The notes beneath the pieces were generated by a model, which saw only the letters and a program-made list of their open reading frames with translations, was not told the origin of the DNA and made no database searches. Shown here one piece after another: positions 8,564 through 17,529 of a stretch of 64,000 nucleotides of DNA (the stretch's first letter is position 1; each line of letters starts with the position of its first letter). The translations under genes and the position numbers were made by a program. The stretch is from Balneolaceae bacterium (GTDB taxonomy: Bacteria > Bacteroidota > Rhodothermia > Balneolales > Balneolaceae). The stretch is taken from the NCBI GenBank assembly GCA_034521445.1, contig JAXHMM010000006.1, forward strand, positions 124,001-188,000, read 5' to 3'.

Positions 8564-10489
8564 ATGGAAGAACTGGAAAACGTGACTCCGGGACCTCTAC
8601 TGGAGTCCATCGCCACGCCGGACGATCTTCGGAAGATTGACAAGGAGCGGCTGGTTGAGGTCTGCGACGAGCTGCGAGACTACATCATCGAAATGGTATC
8701 CATTCACGGGGGACATTTCGGTGCCAGCCTGGGCGTGGTCGAGCTGACCGTAGCCCTGCACTACGTTTTCGACACCCCCAGGGACCTGCTGGTATGGGAC
8801 GTCGGCCACCAGGCCTACGGCCACAAGATTCTTACGGGACGCCGCGACCGATTTCACACCAACCGCAAGCACGGGGGACTCTCCGGATTTCCCAAACGCT
8901 CGGAGAGCGAATACGACACCTTCGGTGTGGGCCACTCCAGCACCTCCATATCTGCCGCACTGGGCATGGCCGTGGCACGCGACCTCGACCAGTCCGACAA
9001 GAAGGTAGTAGCCATCATCGGCGACGGCGCCATGTCGGCCGGCCTGGCCTTCGAGGCAATGAACAACGCCGGGGCCATGAATTCCGACATCCTGGTCATC
9101 CTCAACGACAACCGGATGTCCATCGACCCCAACGTGGGCGCCCTGAACGAGTACCTGGCCGAGATCACCACCAGCAAGACCTTCAACAAGCTGCGCGACG
9201 AGATCTATGACATGCTGGGCCATTTCAAGTCGGCCGGCGAAAAGATGCGCAAGATCGCCTCTCGTCTGGAAAAAGCCGTAACCGCCGCCATTACGCCCGG
9301 GGGACTCTTCCAGGCCTTGGGCTTCAAGTACTACGGTCCTGTGGACGGGCACAACGTGGACACTCTTCGCCGCCACCTGGAAGACCTCAGGGACGTACCG
9401 GGCCCCAAACTCCTGCACGCCGTTACCATCAAGGGCAAGGGCTTCGCCCCCGCCGAACGGGAGCAGACCAAATGGCACGCGCAGAGCAGCCCCTTCGACA
9501 AGATCACGGGCAAGTCCCTCGTCCCCGACAAGTCCGGCCCCGACATTCCCAAATACCAGCACGTCTTTGGCGAAGCCATCGTGGAGCTGGCCGAGAAGGA
9601 CGAGCGCATCGTGGGCATCACACCCGCCATGCCCAGCGGCTCCAGCCTCTGGCCGCTGATGAAGGCTTTCCCCGAACGCGCCTTCGACGTGGGCATTGCC
9701 GAGCAGCACTCCATCACCTTCGCCGCCGGCCTGGCCGCCGAAGGCAAGAAAGCCTTCGCCGCCATCTACTCCACCTTCCTTCAGCGGGCCTACGACCAGG
9801 TCATCCACGATGTAGCTATCCAGAAGCTGCCCGTCGTGTTCTGCATCGACCGCGCCGGGCTTGTAGGAGCCGACGGACCCACCCACCACGGGCTTTACGA
9901 CATCTCCTACCTGCGAAACGTACCCAACATGGTCGTCTCCTCGCCCCTTAACGAACAGGAGCTGCGCGACATGATGTATACCGCCTCCCGATACGAGGAA
10001 CAGGCCTGGGCCATCCGCTACCCGCGCGGCAGGGCCACGGGCATGGAGACACGCAAGGAATTTCACAGCGTGGAGCTCGGCAAGGGCCGATGCCTGCGCG
10101 AGGGCGACGAAGTAGCCGTCCTGAGCTTCGGGCCCTTTGGCAATTACGTGATCGAGGCCGCCGACGCCCTTTCCGAAGAGGGCATCGAAGTGGGCCATTT
10201 CGACATGCGCTTCGCCAAGCCCCTCGACACCGATCTCATCGACCGCGTCTGCCGCGATTACCGCGCCGTCATTACTATAGAGGACGGCACGCGTATGGGC
10301 GGCTTCGGCAGCGCTGTGGCCGAATACCTGGTGCAGCAGCCCGGCCGCGTCCCTGTCACCATCATGGGCGTGCCCGACCGCATCGTGGAGCACGGCACCC
10401 AGCGCGAGCTGCATGAGGAGGTGGGCCTGGACCCCGAAAGCATTGCTGCCCAGGTGCGCCGGTGCCTGGAAACGACGGCGGTGAAGTAG
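8564..10489 (+). CDS. dxs: 1-deoxy-D-xylulose-5-phosphate synthase
   Basis: A 641-residue thiamine-diphosphate enzyme that joins pyruvate and glyceraldehyde-3-phosphate in the first step of the MEP isoprenoid pathway. Visible markers are HGGHFGASLGVVELTVALHY (substrate histidine), WDVGHQAYGHKILTGR, the ThDP/Mg motif GDGAMSAGLAFEAMNNAG ending in NDN, KYYGPVDGHN, IKGKGFAPAE, and the pyrimidine-domain GIAEQHSITFAAGLA with AGLVGADGPTHHG. Length is normal. It is probably co-transcribed with xseB. No terminator is obvious in the 184 bases that follow. Confidence 0.97.
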   Translation: MEELENVTPGPLLESIATPDDLRKIDKERLVEVCDELRDYIIEMVSIHGGHFGASLGVVELTVALHYVFDTPRDLLVWDVGHQAYGHKILTGRRDRFHTNRKHGGLSGFPKRSESEYDTFGVGHSSTSISAALGMAVARDLDQSDKKVVAIIGDGAMSAGLAFEAMNNAGAMNSDILVILNDNRMSIDPNVGALNEYLAEITTSKTFNKLRDEIYDMLGHFKSAGEKMRKIASRLEKAVTAAITPGGLFQALGFKYYGPVDGHNVDTLRRHLEDLRDVPGPKLLHAVTIKGKGFAPAEREQTKWHAQSSPFDKITGKSLVPDKSGPDIPKYQHVFGEAIVELAEKDERIVGITPAMPSGSSLWPLMKAFPERAFDVGIAEQHSITFAAGLAAEGKKAFAAIYSTFLQRAYDQVIHDVAIQKLPVVFCIDRAGLVGADGPTHHGLYDISYLRNVPNMVVSSPLNEQELRDMMYTASRYEEQAWAIRYPRGRATGMETRKEFHSVELGKGRCLREGDEVAVLSFGPFGNYVIEAADALSEEGIEVGHFDMRFAKPLDTDLIDRVCRDYRAVITIEDGTRMGGFGSAVAEYLVQQPGRVPVTIMGVPDRIVEHGTQRELHEEVGLDPESIAAQVRRCLETTAVK

Positions 10490-10673
10490 CACGCCCCAGC
10501 CGCCGGAACGCTGTGCGCCTCGCCATATAAAACTTTTTTCCCTTCCCTCTCGTCCTTCCTTTGAACGGCAGCGATCCTGGGAACGGCACCCCAGGAATGG
10601 TCACCGGCCAGCGGACCTCCGCTGAATACACGGGATCATCCTGCAGCCGTTTGTGACACTCAGGGTATAGCAC

Positions 10674-11246
10674 ATGAACGACGCAAAACTGGTAGAACAA
10701 TTCAGGGGCGGAGACACCCGGGCCTTTAATCGCCTGGTGGATAGGTGGCAGGACCGCATCCACCGTTTCGCCTACCGATACTTCGCCAGCCATGACGAGG
10801 CCCGTGAGATCACGCAAAAGACCTTTATCCGCGCCTACCGCAAACTGAATACGCTGGACGACGCGGAAAAATTCGCCGCCTGGATCTACCGCATTGCCAA
10901 CAACCTCTGCCTGGACGAAGTGAAGCGGGCCGGCCGTCGCCGTTCGGCGTCCATGAGGGCGCTGGGTCCCGATCCCATTGCCGAGGGACTGGCGGCCAAT
11001 CCCGAGCGGGGCATCCAGCAGAAGCAGCTGGAGGCCCTGCTGCAGCAGGCCCTAAGCCGCCTGCCCGACGAGCAGCGGGTGGTGGTGATCATGAAGGAGT
11101 ACGAGGGACTGAAATTTCGCGAGATCGCGGACATACTGAACGAACCTGAGAACACCGTCAAGTCCCGTATGTATTACGGTCTGGGCAAGCTAAGAGACAT
11201 TTTTGACGAATGGAATATTGAAACCGAGGCACTGTACCATGAATAA
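10674..11246 (+). CDS. ECF-type RNA polymerase sigma factor
   Basis: A 190-residue sigma-70 family factor of the extracytoplasmic-function group. Region 2 spans about residues 10-80 (AFNRLVDRWQDRIHRFAYRY, then EITQKTFIRAYRKL and AAWIYRIANNLCLDEVKR) and region 4 about 118-175 (LSRLPDEQRVVVIMKEYEGL, then EIADILNEPENTVKSRMYYG). Its last eight bases overlap the start of the anti-sigma gene, the classic translational coupling of such pairs. The 184-base upstream region holds a 6-bp hairpin (10576-10595) and a GGAAC-16-TCA arrangement that could be an autoregulated ECF promoter, which I regard as weak. Confidence 0.93.
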   Translation: MNDAKLVEQFRGGDTRAFNRLVDRWQDRIHRFAYRYFASHDEAREITQKTFIRAYRKLNTLDDAEKFAAWIYRIANNLCLDEVKRAGRRRSASMRALGPDPIAEGLAANPERGIQQKQLEALLQQALSRLPDEQRVVVIMKEYEGLKFREIADILNEPENTVKSRMYYGLGKLRDIFDEWNIETEALYHE

Positions 11247-11913
11247 GGAAGAAGCACGACACCTGCTGATGGACTATCTCTACGAGGAGATAGCTCCCAA
11301 AGACAAACATAGGCTGGAAGCCTACCTGGAAAAGCATCCCGCCATGCGTGAGGAGCTGGAGCAACTCGGGGAGACCCGCGCCCTGCTACAGCGTATGCCC
11401 GAGGCCGAAAGCGACCGTCGCATGGTCATGGTGGAGGGGAACGACCGCAGTCTGGGCGAGTGGCTCAGCGAGGCGCGCAACCTGCTGCCCCGCACAGCCT
11501 TCGGCCGGGCCAGCATGGCCGTCGCCGCCGGACTCATCCTGCTGCTTTTTGTAGGCTCCGTGGCCAAAATGCACATCAGCTACAGCGGCGATCGGGGACT
11601 CTCCCTGACCCTGGGCACCACGCCTGTGGTCAACGAGGGCCTCAGTCCCGGCGAGGCACAGTCTCTGGTGCAGGAGATCCGCCGGGAAAACGCCGCCATG
11701 ATGGAGCAGTTTGCCTCCTCGATGAACGAGCAGAATCGCGAGCAGCTCCAGCAGGTCGTGCGCTACTTCCAGCGCCAGCGCATGAATGACCTCCAGCAGA
11801 TCGACTACACGCTCAGCCAGCTGCAGGAGACCACCACCGACCGCTTTTTACAGACCAACCGATTCCTGGGGAACCTGTTGCAAACCGCAAACTTTCAAGA
11901 ACCCAACCAATGA
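11239..11913 (+). CDS. Membrane anti-sigma factor
   Basis: A 224-residue single-pass membrane protein encoded immediately after, and overlapping by eight bases, the ECF sigma gene. The cytoplasmic part (1-85) has the helical layout of an anti-sigma domain (HLLMDYLYEEIAPKDKHRLE, then LEKHPAMREELEQL). It lacks the His-x3-Cys-x2-Cys zinc site of the ZAS subgroup. The membrane span is about residues 91-110 and the periplasmic part (111-224) is a Gln-rich coiled coil. I infer that it holds the sigma factor at the membrane until an envelope signal arrives. The in-frame ATG at 11203 lies inside the sigma gene and is rejected. Confidence 0.82.
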   Translation: MNKEEARHLLMDYLYEEIAPKDKHRLEAYLEKHPAMREELEQLGETRALLQRMPEAESDRRMVMVEGNDRSLGEWLSEARNLLPRTAFGRASMAVAAGLILLLFVGSVAKMHISYSGDRGLSLTLGTTPVVNEGLSPGEAQSLVQEIRRENAAMMEQFASSMNEQNREQLQQVVRYFQRQRMNDLQQIDYTLSQLQETTTDRFLQTNRFLGNLLQTANFQEPNQ

Positions 11914-11924
11914 GGAAACGAACC

Positions 11925-13145
11925 ATGAAATACCTTAGCAACCTGATTCCCATACTACTGGCTTTCCTGATGAGCCTTATGATCCTGCCCATGCAGGCCC
12001 ACGCGCAGCAAGACGTGGACGGCAACCGCCTGAACCGCGACATCAACATCATGGAGAGTATCCTCTCCGAGATGTTCCGGATGAAAAGCACGAGCAACAG
12101 CGAGCAGGCCCGTGTGGTGGCTGCCTACACCTCCCGCAACAGCGGCGTGCGGGGCACCTACCTGCCGGACTACGGGCTCATTTTCCAGATCGACCGTTCC
12201 TCCACCCAATACCTGGTCATCAATTCAGAAGACGAGACCGAGGGGAGTATGGTGTTCCAGTACGGCGAAAACGACTCGGGTGATCCGGAGGCGGTGACGC
12301 GTGAGAGTATTACCGAGCGTATAATGGAATTTCTTAAAAACTACGGCTCCACCATTGGGCAGCTGGAGAGCGACGAACACGTCATGGTCATTTACGGCGG
12401 CGCGCCAGGGTCAACCTGGTCAGGATTCAACCTGTTCACCACGTCCTCCGGCAGCCGCATCTCCTCCGGTAACTCCGGCGACCGGTTACCGGTCATTTCC
12501 GTCTCAGCCCGCATGTCCGACCTCGCTGACCACCGAAGGGGCAGCCTGAACGACCAGCAGTTTCAAAATCGGGTTTCGATCTCCGAAACCGAGCCGAACG
12601 ACGCCGGCAGCAAGGACATGCGTGTGATGGCCAACATCTTCGAGACAGCTTTTGAGGACAATAATGAGGGATTTGAAGTCCGGGGTTCGGTCGATTACCT
12701 GCTGCTGGACAACTTCGGGGCGCTCTTTTTCTTCGATACCGGTTACGGGAGCAGCGGGGTCTTACGTGCGCCCTCCGCCCCGCGACTCCGCGTGGGCTCC
12801 GACAGCAATAACTCCCGGATCGTCGCCATCGAAGAGATGAAGAAGACCCTGGCCGAGCAGCAGCAGGAGGTGGAGCAGAAGCGGGAAGAGCAAAGGAAGA
12901 ACACGTTGGCCGCTCTGGAGACCTTCAAGACCGAAATCAGGGAGTACCTGGTGGATTACGGGCGCACCCTCAGCTCGGTGGAGAGCGACCAGCATGTCCT
13001 GCTGTCGATCACCCTGAATTCGTCCATCGACGAAATTCCCGACCGCATCGACGTGCAGGTGGCCAAGTCCGTGCTGGAGCGCATGGACCAGGGCAACCTT
13101 AGCCGGGAACAGGCCATCAACCAGGTTAGCCTGCGGGAGTACTGA
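11925..13145 (+). CDS. Exported protein with internal duplication, sigma-operon effector
   Basis: About 406 residues from the ATG at 11925, which has GAGGAA upstream. An ATG at 11910 overlaps the previous stop and would add five residues. A signal peptide (ILLAFLMSLMILPMQAHA) targets it to the periplasm or beyond. I do not recognise the family, but two halves resemble each other. VRGTYLPDYGLIFQIDR in the first half matches VRGSVDYLLLDNFGALFFFD in the second, and NYGSTIGQLESDEHVMVI matches DYGRTLSSVESDQHVLLSI. A charged coiled coil (about 300-330) joins the parts of the second copy. It is the last gene of the sigma/anti-sigma operon, before the terminator at 13169, so it may be a sensor or an output of that system. 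Confidence 0.8.
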   Translation: MKYLSNLIPILLAFLMSLMILPMQAHAQQDVDGNRLNRDINIMESILSEMFRMKSTSNSEQARVVAAYTSRNSGVRGTYLPDYGLIFQIDRSSTQYLVINSEDETEGSMVFQYGENDSGDPEAVTRESITERIMEFLKNYGSTIGQLESDEHVMVIYGGAPGSTWSGFNLFTTSSGSRISSGNSGDRLPVISVSARMSDLADHRRGSLNDQQFQNRVSISETEPNDAGSKDMRVMANIFETAFEDNNEGFEVRGSVDYLLLDNFGALFFFDTGYGSSGVLRAPSAPRLRVGSDSNNSRIVAIEEMKKTLAEQQQEVEQKREEQRKNTLAALETFKTEIREYLVDYGRTLSSVESDQHVLLSITLNSSIDEIPDRIDVQVAKSVLERMDQGNLSREQAINQVSLREY

Positions 13146-13168
13146 TTCCTTTCCCAGGAAGCAAGAGG

Positions 13169-13220
13169 ATGGCGCGGTCCGGCTGATCTACCACCTGCCG
13201 GGTCGCGCCATTTCTTTTTT
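13169..13220 (+). terminator. Rho-independent terminator of the ECF sigma operon
   Basis: A 15-bp stem with two G-U pairs (13169-13183 with 13197-13211), a 13-base loop and a T-rich run (tttctttttt) immediately after. It ends the plus-strand sigma/anti-sigma/effector transcript 24 bases past the last stop and sits just before the convergent aat gene. Confidence 0.85.
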
Positions 13221-13228
13221 CCGCAGAC

Positions 13229-13843
13229 CTACTTAGCGCGCGGGTCCCGGTAGAGGGCCTCATGGTTGACGGCCCGGTGCAGGCGGCGCCGGTACGCCTC
13301 TGCCGAAATCTCCACGCAGCCAAACTGAGCAAGGTGTTCGTTCCAGAACTGGGTGTCCCAAAGTTCGAAGCCGCCCGCCTCCAGAGCCCGGTGGTTGTAC
13401 CAGAGTGCCACCTTCGAGGCCTCCTTGGCGCACTCGAACATGGACTCCCCGAAGAAGGCGGCGCCCAGGGAGACCCCGTACTGCCCTCCGACCAGCATGG
13501 CCCCGTCCCAGACGCTCACCGAGTGTGCGTAGCCCATCTCGTGGAGACGGCAGTAGGAATCGATGATCTCGCCGGATATCCAGGTGCTTTCGCGATCGGC
13601 GCAGCCCTCCATCACGTCGCGGAAGGCGTAGTCGTAGCGCACCCTGTAGTGGTCGTTGCGGATAATACGCCGCACGTTGGAGGAGACCCGGAATTTGTCC
13701 AGTGGTATGATGCCGCGTCGTCGAGCCGAATACCACTTGGCCTCGGGATCGTCGCGGGCGTCCGCCATGGGGAAGATCCCATTGGCGTAGCCGGTAAGCA
13801 GCTCTTCGGGTGACAGCATAAAGCGGAAGCCGGTTTCCGGCAA
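13229..13843 (-). CDS. aat: Leucyl/phenylalanyl-tRNA-protein transferase
   Basis: A 204-residue cytosolic enzyme that adds Leu or Phe from aminoacyl-tRNA to proteins with N-terminal Lys or Arg, feeding them to the ClpAP N-degron pathway. Characteristic stretches are LLTGYANGIFPMAD, WYSARRRGIIPLD, WISGEIIDSYCRLHEMGYAH, SVSVWDGAMLVGGQYGVSLG, FFGESMF and WDTQFWNEHLAQFG. It lies 15 bases after the metalloprotease gene on the same strand, so it is probably the last gene of the fabI-metalloprotease-aat transcript. Confidence 0.94.
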   Translation of the reverse strand: MPETGFRFMLSPEELLTGYANGIFPMADARDDPEAKWYSARRRGIIPLDKFRVSSNVRRIIRNDHYRVRYDYAFRDVMEGCADRESTWISGEIIDSYCRLHEMGYAHSVSVWDGAMLVGGQYGVSLGAAFFGESMFECAKEASKVALWYNHRALEAGGFELWDTQFWNEHLAQFGCVEISAEAYRRRLHRAVNHEALYRDPRAK

Positions 13844-13858
13844 CTTTCCTTGTTCCCT

Positions 13859-16384
13859 CTACCAGGCACCAAAACTGCAGTCCAAGAAGGCGGCGTCACG
13901 GTCCCAGGCGTCTACGGCCGCGGCTCCCTCGCTGCTGTTCTGCCCGCTCCCTATGGGCGAACCCGGCGGGGGAGACAGGGGCGTTGTGGGCATGAACATC
14001 TCGCCCTCGTCTCGGAACTGCTGCAACATGCGGTAGCCGTAGAGCAGGGAGGCGATGCGCTCTTCGGTGGCCTGGACGTTCTCGGCCTCGCTCTGCATCC
14101 ACTCGCGCAGCGATTCCAGCTTCAGGTTGGTGATGGCGCGTACCTGCGAAGAGGCATCCTCGTCAGCCGCCAGGTTCATCATGTGGTAGAGTACCACGTA
14201 GTTCACCGTGTTCTGGATGGAACCAAGGTAGCCGGGCTGCATCTGAGCTTTCCATGTGTGGTTAACGATGGTATCCAGGTATTCGCCCAGGTCCAGGTTG
14301 GCCGAGTCTCGGGCGCCGAAGTCCACCAGGCGCGCGGCCCGCTCGGCATTCAAGAGCACCCCGGCGGTCATATGGGCAGCCGTTTCGGCGGCTCCCAGGG
14401 GATCGAAGGCCGGGTCGGTGTGGCTGTTGAAAAGCTCACGCGATCCGCTGTAGCCGATGGGACGGGGGGGTATGATCTCCACGATGCGGTCCGGAAGATG
14501 AAGGGTCGCTGGATCCAGCGTCTTGAGCATGCGCTGCAGGGCGGCACGCTGAATTTCAGGGTCCACAGCTTTGGGACCGGGCCGGCCGTCGCCGCGCAGG
14601 TTGTAGGAATAGTCAACTCCCCCGATCAGCTTGGCCGTGGCGTCCAGCTGGTAGCGGTGGAAAAGGTAGATGGGTACCAGGGCGTCTTCAAGGGTCGCCA
14701 TGGGCATACCCGGCTTGATGACCTCTTCAGAAAAGTTGTTCAGGGCAATGCGGCGCACGTTCAGGATATGGTCCATCTGCTGGACCGCACTCTCCCCGTT
14801 GTCCCAAAGATGGGCGCGGGGGTGGGCTCCGCCGGCAGGACGCGCGTCGGAATCAGAGATGAACCTCAACCCGTCGGCGTAGGCGTTCTGCAGTATCCGG
14901 TTGAGTGCGCGTTCCTCGTCGGGAGCACCCGAAACATCGGCGTAGCCATAGCTAATGGCGGCCTTGTCCCACTCCCCTATGCCCGTATCGTAGGCGTTAT
15001 CCAGGTTCAGCGTGCTGTCGGCGTTAATCGTTACCCGGGGCGCGGGGTAGTCCATCACCGAAGCGCGGCTGTTGGTGCTGGCGGCGAAATTGTGGGCCAG
15101 TCCCAGCGTGTGTCCCACCTCGTGGGCGGAAAGCTGGCGGATGCGGGCAAGGGACATCTCCAGCATGGGGTCCTCGCCGCCGACCGAGCCTTCCTCATAC
15201 GGTGCCAGCAATCCCTCAGCAATCAGGTAGTCCTGGCGTACCCGCAGCGAGCCCAGGGTGATGTGTCCCTTGATGATCTCGCCCGTGCGGGGGTCCACAA
15301 CCGAGGAACCGTAGGACCAGCCCCGGGTGGAGCGGTGTACCCAGTTGATCACATTGTAGCGCACGTCCATGGGATGGGCGCTGTCGGGAAGCATCTCTAC
15401 GCGAAAGGCGTTCCGGTACCCGGCGGCCTCAAAAGCCTGGTCCCACCAGCGGGCGCCCTCCAGCAATGCGCTGCGCACCGGCTCGGGAGTGCCGGGATCA
15501 AGGTAATAGACGATGGGCTCCACCGGCGCACTCATGGACGAGCCTGGATTCTGCTTCTTGAGCCGATGACGGGTGATGTAACGTTTGGTGATGGAGGTGC
15601 CGATGGGCGTGGTGTAATCCTGGTAACTCGTGCCGAAATATCCGGCCCGCGGGTCGAAGGTGCGGGGCTCATAGCCGTCGTCGGGCAGCTGCACGAAGGA
15701 GTGGTGCTGCCGCAGGGTCACCGCGTCGGCTGATGGCGTTACCGAATAGACCTCGCCAGAGGCGCCGCGACCGGTATAGGTGAGGGTGGCTTCAAACTCG
15801 GAATTCTGCGGAAAGTTCATCGTGCCCTCAGGGTAGATGTACGAGCGGCCCGCATCCACGCTCAGTCCCCCGATGCGCGGGGAGACATTGTGGGCGTCAC
15901 GCAGCAGGAAGGGCGTCATGTCTACCAGCACGGTATCGCCCTGCCCGGCAGCCACGTCAAAATCCCAAATAATGCTCCGCGCGAAGGCGTCCTCCACCGC
16001 CTGACGCTCCAGCGGATTGTCCGTGTCGGTGGCCCGGTAATCGTAGTTGGGCTGTACCATCATCACCTTGGGCCCGCGGCGCTGGAAGGTAACCACACGC
16101 TCGCTGCCCAGCTGGTTGCGGTCCAGCCCGATGTCGTTGGATCCCAGTCCCGCCGTCAGAGAATTCACGTAGAGGAATTCGGTATCAAAGCGGGCGATCT
16201 CCAGCCAAATCTTGCCGGTGTCCTCGTTCCAGTAGTAGGAGAAGTAGCCCTCCACCTTTTCCATCCCCTCGGTCTTCTCGGCGATGGTGGGGGTGTCCTG
16301 AGCGAAGACAGGAAGACCGAAGAGGCAGAGCAGGAGGGTGAGTGCGGTAAGACGTCGTACCATGAGAGGCGCAATTGAGTTCAT
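13859..16384 (-). CDS. Exported zinc-dependent metalloprotease (DUF5117/DUF4953-type)
   Basis: About 841 residues. The extended zinc motif HEVGHTLGLAHNFAAS (about residue 419) marks a metzincin-like active site, here with a third ligand His or Asn in the HxxGxxHN position. The N-terminal YFSYYWNEDTGKIWLEI stretch and the following domain match the DUF5118/DUF5117 layout of Bacteroidota zinc proteases. A signal peptide (LTALTLLLCLFGLPVFAQ) exports it. Three starts are possible (16417, 16384, 16363). I chose 16384 because it gives a short n-region with the RR pair and clears the end of fabI, but no Shine-Dalgarno site decides it. It follows fabI closely on the same strand. Confidence 0.88.
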   Translation of the reverse strand: MNSIAPLMVRRLTALTLLLCLFGLPVFAQDTPTIAEKTEGMEKVEGYFSYYWNEDTGKIWLEIARFDTEFLYVNSLTAGLGSNDIGLDRNQLGSERVVTFQRRGPKVMMVQPNYDYRATDTDNPLERQAVEDAFARSIIWDFDVAAGQGDTVLVDMTPFLLRDAHNVSPRIGGLSVDAGRSYIYPEGTMNFPQNSEFEATLTYTGRGASGEVYSVTPSADAVTLRQHHSFVQLPDDGYEPRTFDPRAGYFGTSYQDYTTPIGTSITKRYITRHRLKKQNPGSSMSAPVEPIVYYLDPGTPEPVRSALLEGARWWDQAFEAAGYRNAFRVEMLPDSAHPMDVRYNVINWVHRSTRGWSYGSSVVDPRTGEIIKGHITLGSLRVRQDYLIAEGLLAPYEEGSVGGEDPMLEMSLARIRQLSAHEVGHTLGLAHNFAASTNSRASVMDYPAPRVTINADSTLNLDNAYDTGIGEWDKAAISYGYADVSGAPDEERALNRILQNAYADGLRFISDSDARPAGGAHPRAHLWDNGESAVQQMDHILNVRRIALNNFSEEVIKPGMPMATLEDALVPIYLFHRYQLDATAKLIGGVDYSYNLRGDGRPGPKAVDPEIQRAALQRMLKTLDPATLHLPDRIVEIIPPRPIGYSGSRELFNSHTDPAFDPLGAAETAAHMTAGVLLNAERAARLVDFGARDSANLDLGEYLDTIVNHTWKAQMQPGYLGSIQNTVNYVVLYHMMNLAADEDASSQVRAITNLKLESLREWMQSEAENVQATEERIASLLYGYRMLQQFRDEGEMFMPTTPLSPPPGSPIGSGQNSSEGAAAVDAWDRDAAFLDCSFGAW

Positions 16385-16436
16385 ATTGTCAGGGGGGCGT
16401 ACTATAAGTACGTGCATTTGGACCTAAGAACAAAGA

Positions 16437-17273
16437 TTACTCCTCCTCTCCGTACATCCTTGCCAGATCGTTGATCATCTCCTCGTTGATGCCGGCCGAC
16501 ACAAATCCGCCGTCGTGGTAGAGGTTTTGCATGGTGACCATGCGCGTGAGATCGGAAAAGAGAGTGACGCAATAGTCGGCGCATTCGTCAGCGGAGGGGT
16601 TGCCCAGCGGGGCCAGCTTGTCGGCAAAGGTATACATGCCGTCGAAGCCCTTGATGCCGCTGCCCGCAGAGGTTTTGGTCGGTGCCTGGGATACCGTGTT
16701 CACGCGGATGCCGCGCTCGGCCAGGCGGCTGCCGTAGTTGCGGGCGATGCTCTCCAACAGCGCCTTGGCGTCGTTCATGTCGCTGTACTTGGAGAATATG
16801 CGCTGGGCGCCGATATAGCTAAGAGCCACAACACTGGCCTGGTCGTTCAGCAACTCCGCCTCGTCGGCAAAGCGGAGAATCTTGTGGAGAGAAACCGCTG
16901 ATATGTCCAACGTCTGCTGCAACCAGTGATAGTTGAGCTCCTCGTAGCCCTTGTTCTTGCGAACATTGGGGGACATTCCGATGGCGTGCAGCATGAAGTC
17001 GATGCTTCCGTGCTCCTCTTTTACCTTCTGCATGAGCTCCTGAACCTCATCTTCCTTGGAGACGTCGCAGGGATAGATGGAGGAGCCGGTCTGTTCGGCC
17101 AGGTCGTCCAGCTGTCCCAGCCGGAGGGCTACCGGCGCATTGGAGAGGGCGAATTCGGCCCCCTCACGTTTGCAGGCCAGGGCGATTCGCCAGGCGATGC
17201 TGCGCTCGTCCAGTGCCCCGAAAATAAGTCCCTTTTTGCCTTCCAGTAAACCGTATCCTTGTTGGTTCGCCAT
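16437..17273 (-). CDS. fabI: Enoyl-[acyl-carrier-protein] reductase (NADH), FabI
   Basis: A 278-residue short-chain dehydrogenase-type enzyme for the last reductive step of the fatty-acid elongation cycle. Visible are the FabI cofactor-binding start KKGLIFGALDERSIAWRIA, the FMLHAIGMSPN segment, SYIGAQRI with the catalytic tyrosine, the lysine in MNDAKALLESIARNYGS, and INTVSQAPTKT-like VNTVSQAPTKTSAGSGIKGF. The C terminus (LYHDGGFVSAGI) is normal. It heads a minus-strand cluster with the metalloprotease and aat. The 256-base region to ffh on the other strand must hold divergent promoters. Confidence 0.96.
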   Translation of the reverse strand: MANQQGYGLLEGKKGLIFGALDERSIAWRIALACKREGAEFALSNAPVALRLGQLDDLAEQTGSSIYPCDVSKEDEVQELMQKVKEEHGSIDFMLHAIGMSPNVRKNKGYEELNYHWLQQTLDISAVSLHKILRFADEAELLNDQASVVALSYIGAQRIFSKYSDMNDAKALLESIARNYGSRLAERGIRVNTVSQAPTKTSAGSGIKGFDGMYTFADKLAPLGNPSADECADYCVTLFSDLTRMVTMQNLYHDGGFVSAGINEEMINDLARMYGEEE

Positions 17274-17529
17274 TGCTCAATCCGTATTTAATTTCCGTTC
17301 CATCGAAAGCCGCTTCAAGATAATAAAAAATCGCGCAGCATTTCTTGGTGAGGCGATCGCGACAGAAGCCGATCCTGCCTTCCCGCACAGCCCCCGGCGA
17401 CAGGGGCGCCTAAACCTGTTTCCATGTATTGATAATAGCCCCATTTGTCCTTATTTTGCGAGACTTTGATCCAATATTTCTTCGTCGGTAACCCGACGCA
17501 ACCACGTTGCCAACAGCGACGCTTCAGAC

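Noticed and set aside
8597-10492. A 631-codon open frame antisense to dxs
   Set aside because: Mirror frame of a strongly conserved gene; no start-site or domain evidence.
10576-10595. CCTGGG/CCCAGG hairpin between dxs and the sigma gene as a terminator
   Set aside because: No T-run follows; it may be part of the sigma promoter region instead.
13850-15733. A 627-codon open frame antisense to the metalloprotease
   Set aside because: The opposite strand carries HEVGHTLGLAHN and a signal peptide; this frame has neither.
17274-17529. Possible SRP (4.5S) RNA or riboswitch between fabI and ffh
   Set aside because: Both strands were read for the conserved SRP tetraloop region and for cobalamin-type boxes; neither was found. 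It is treated as a divergent promoter region only.
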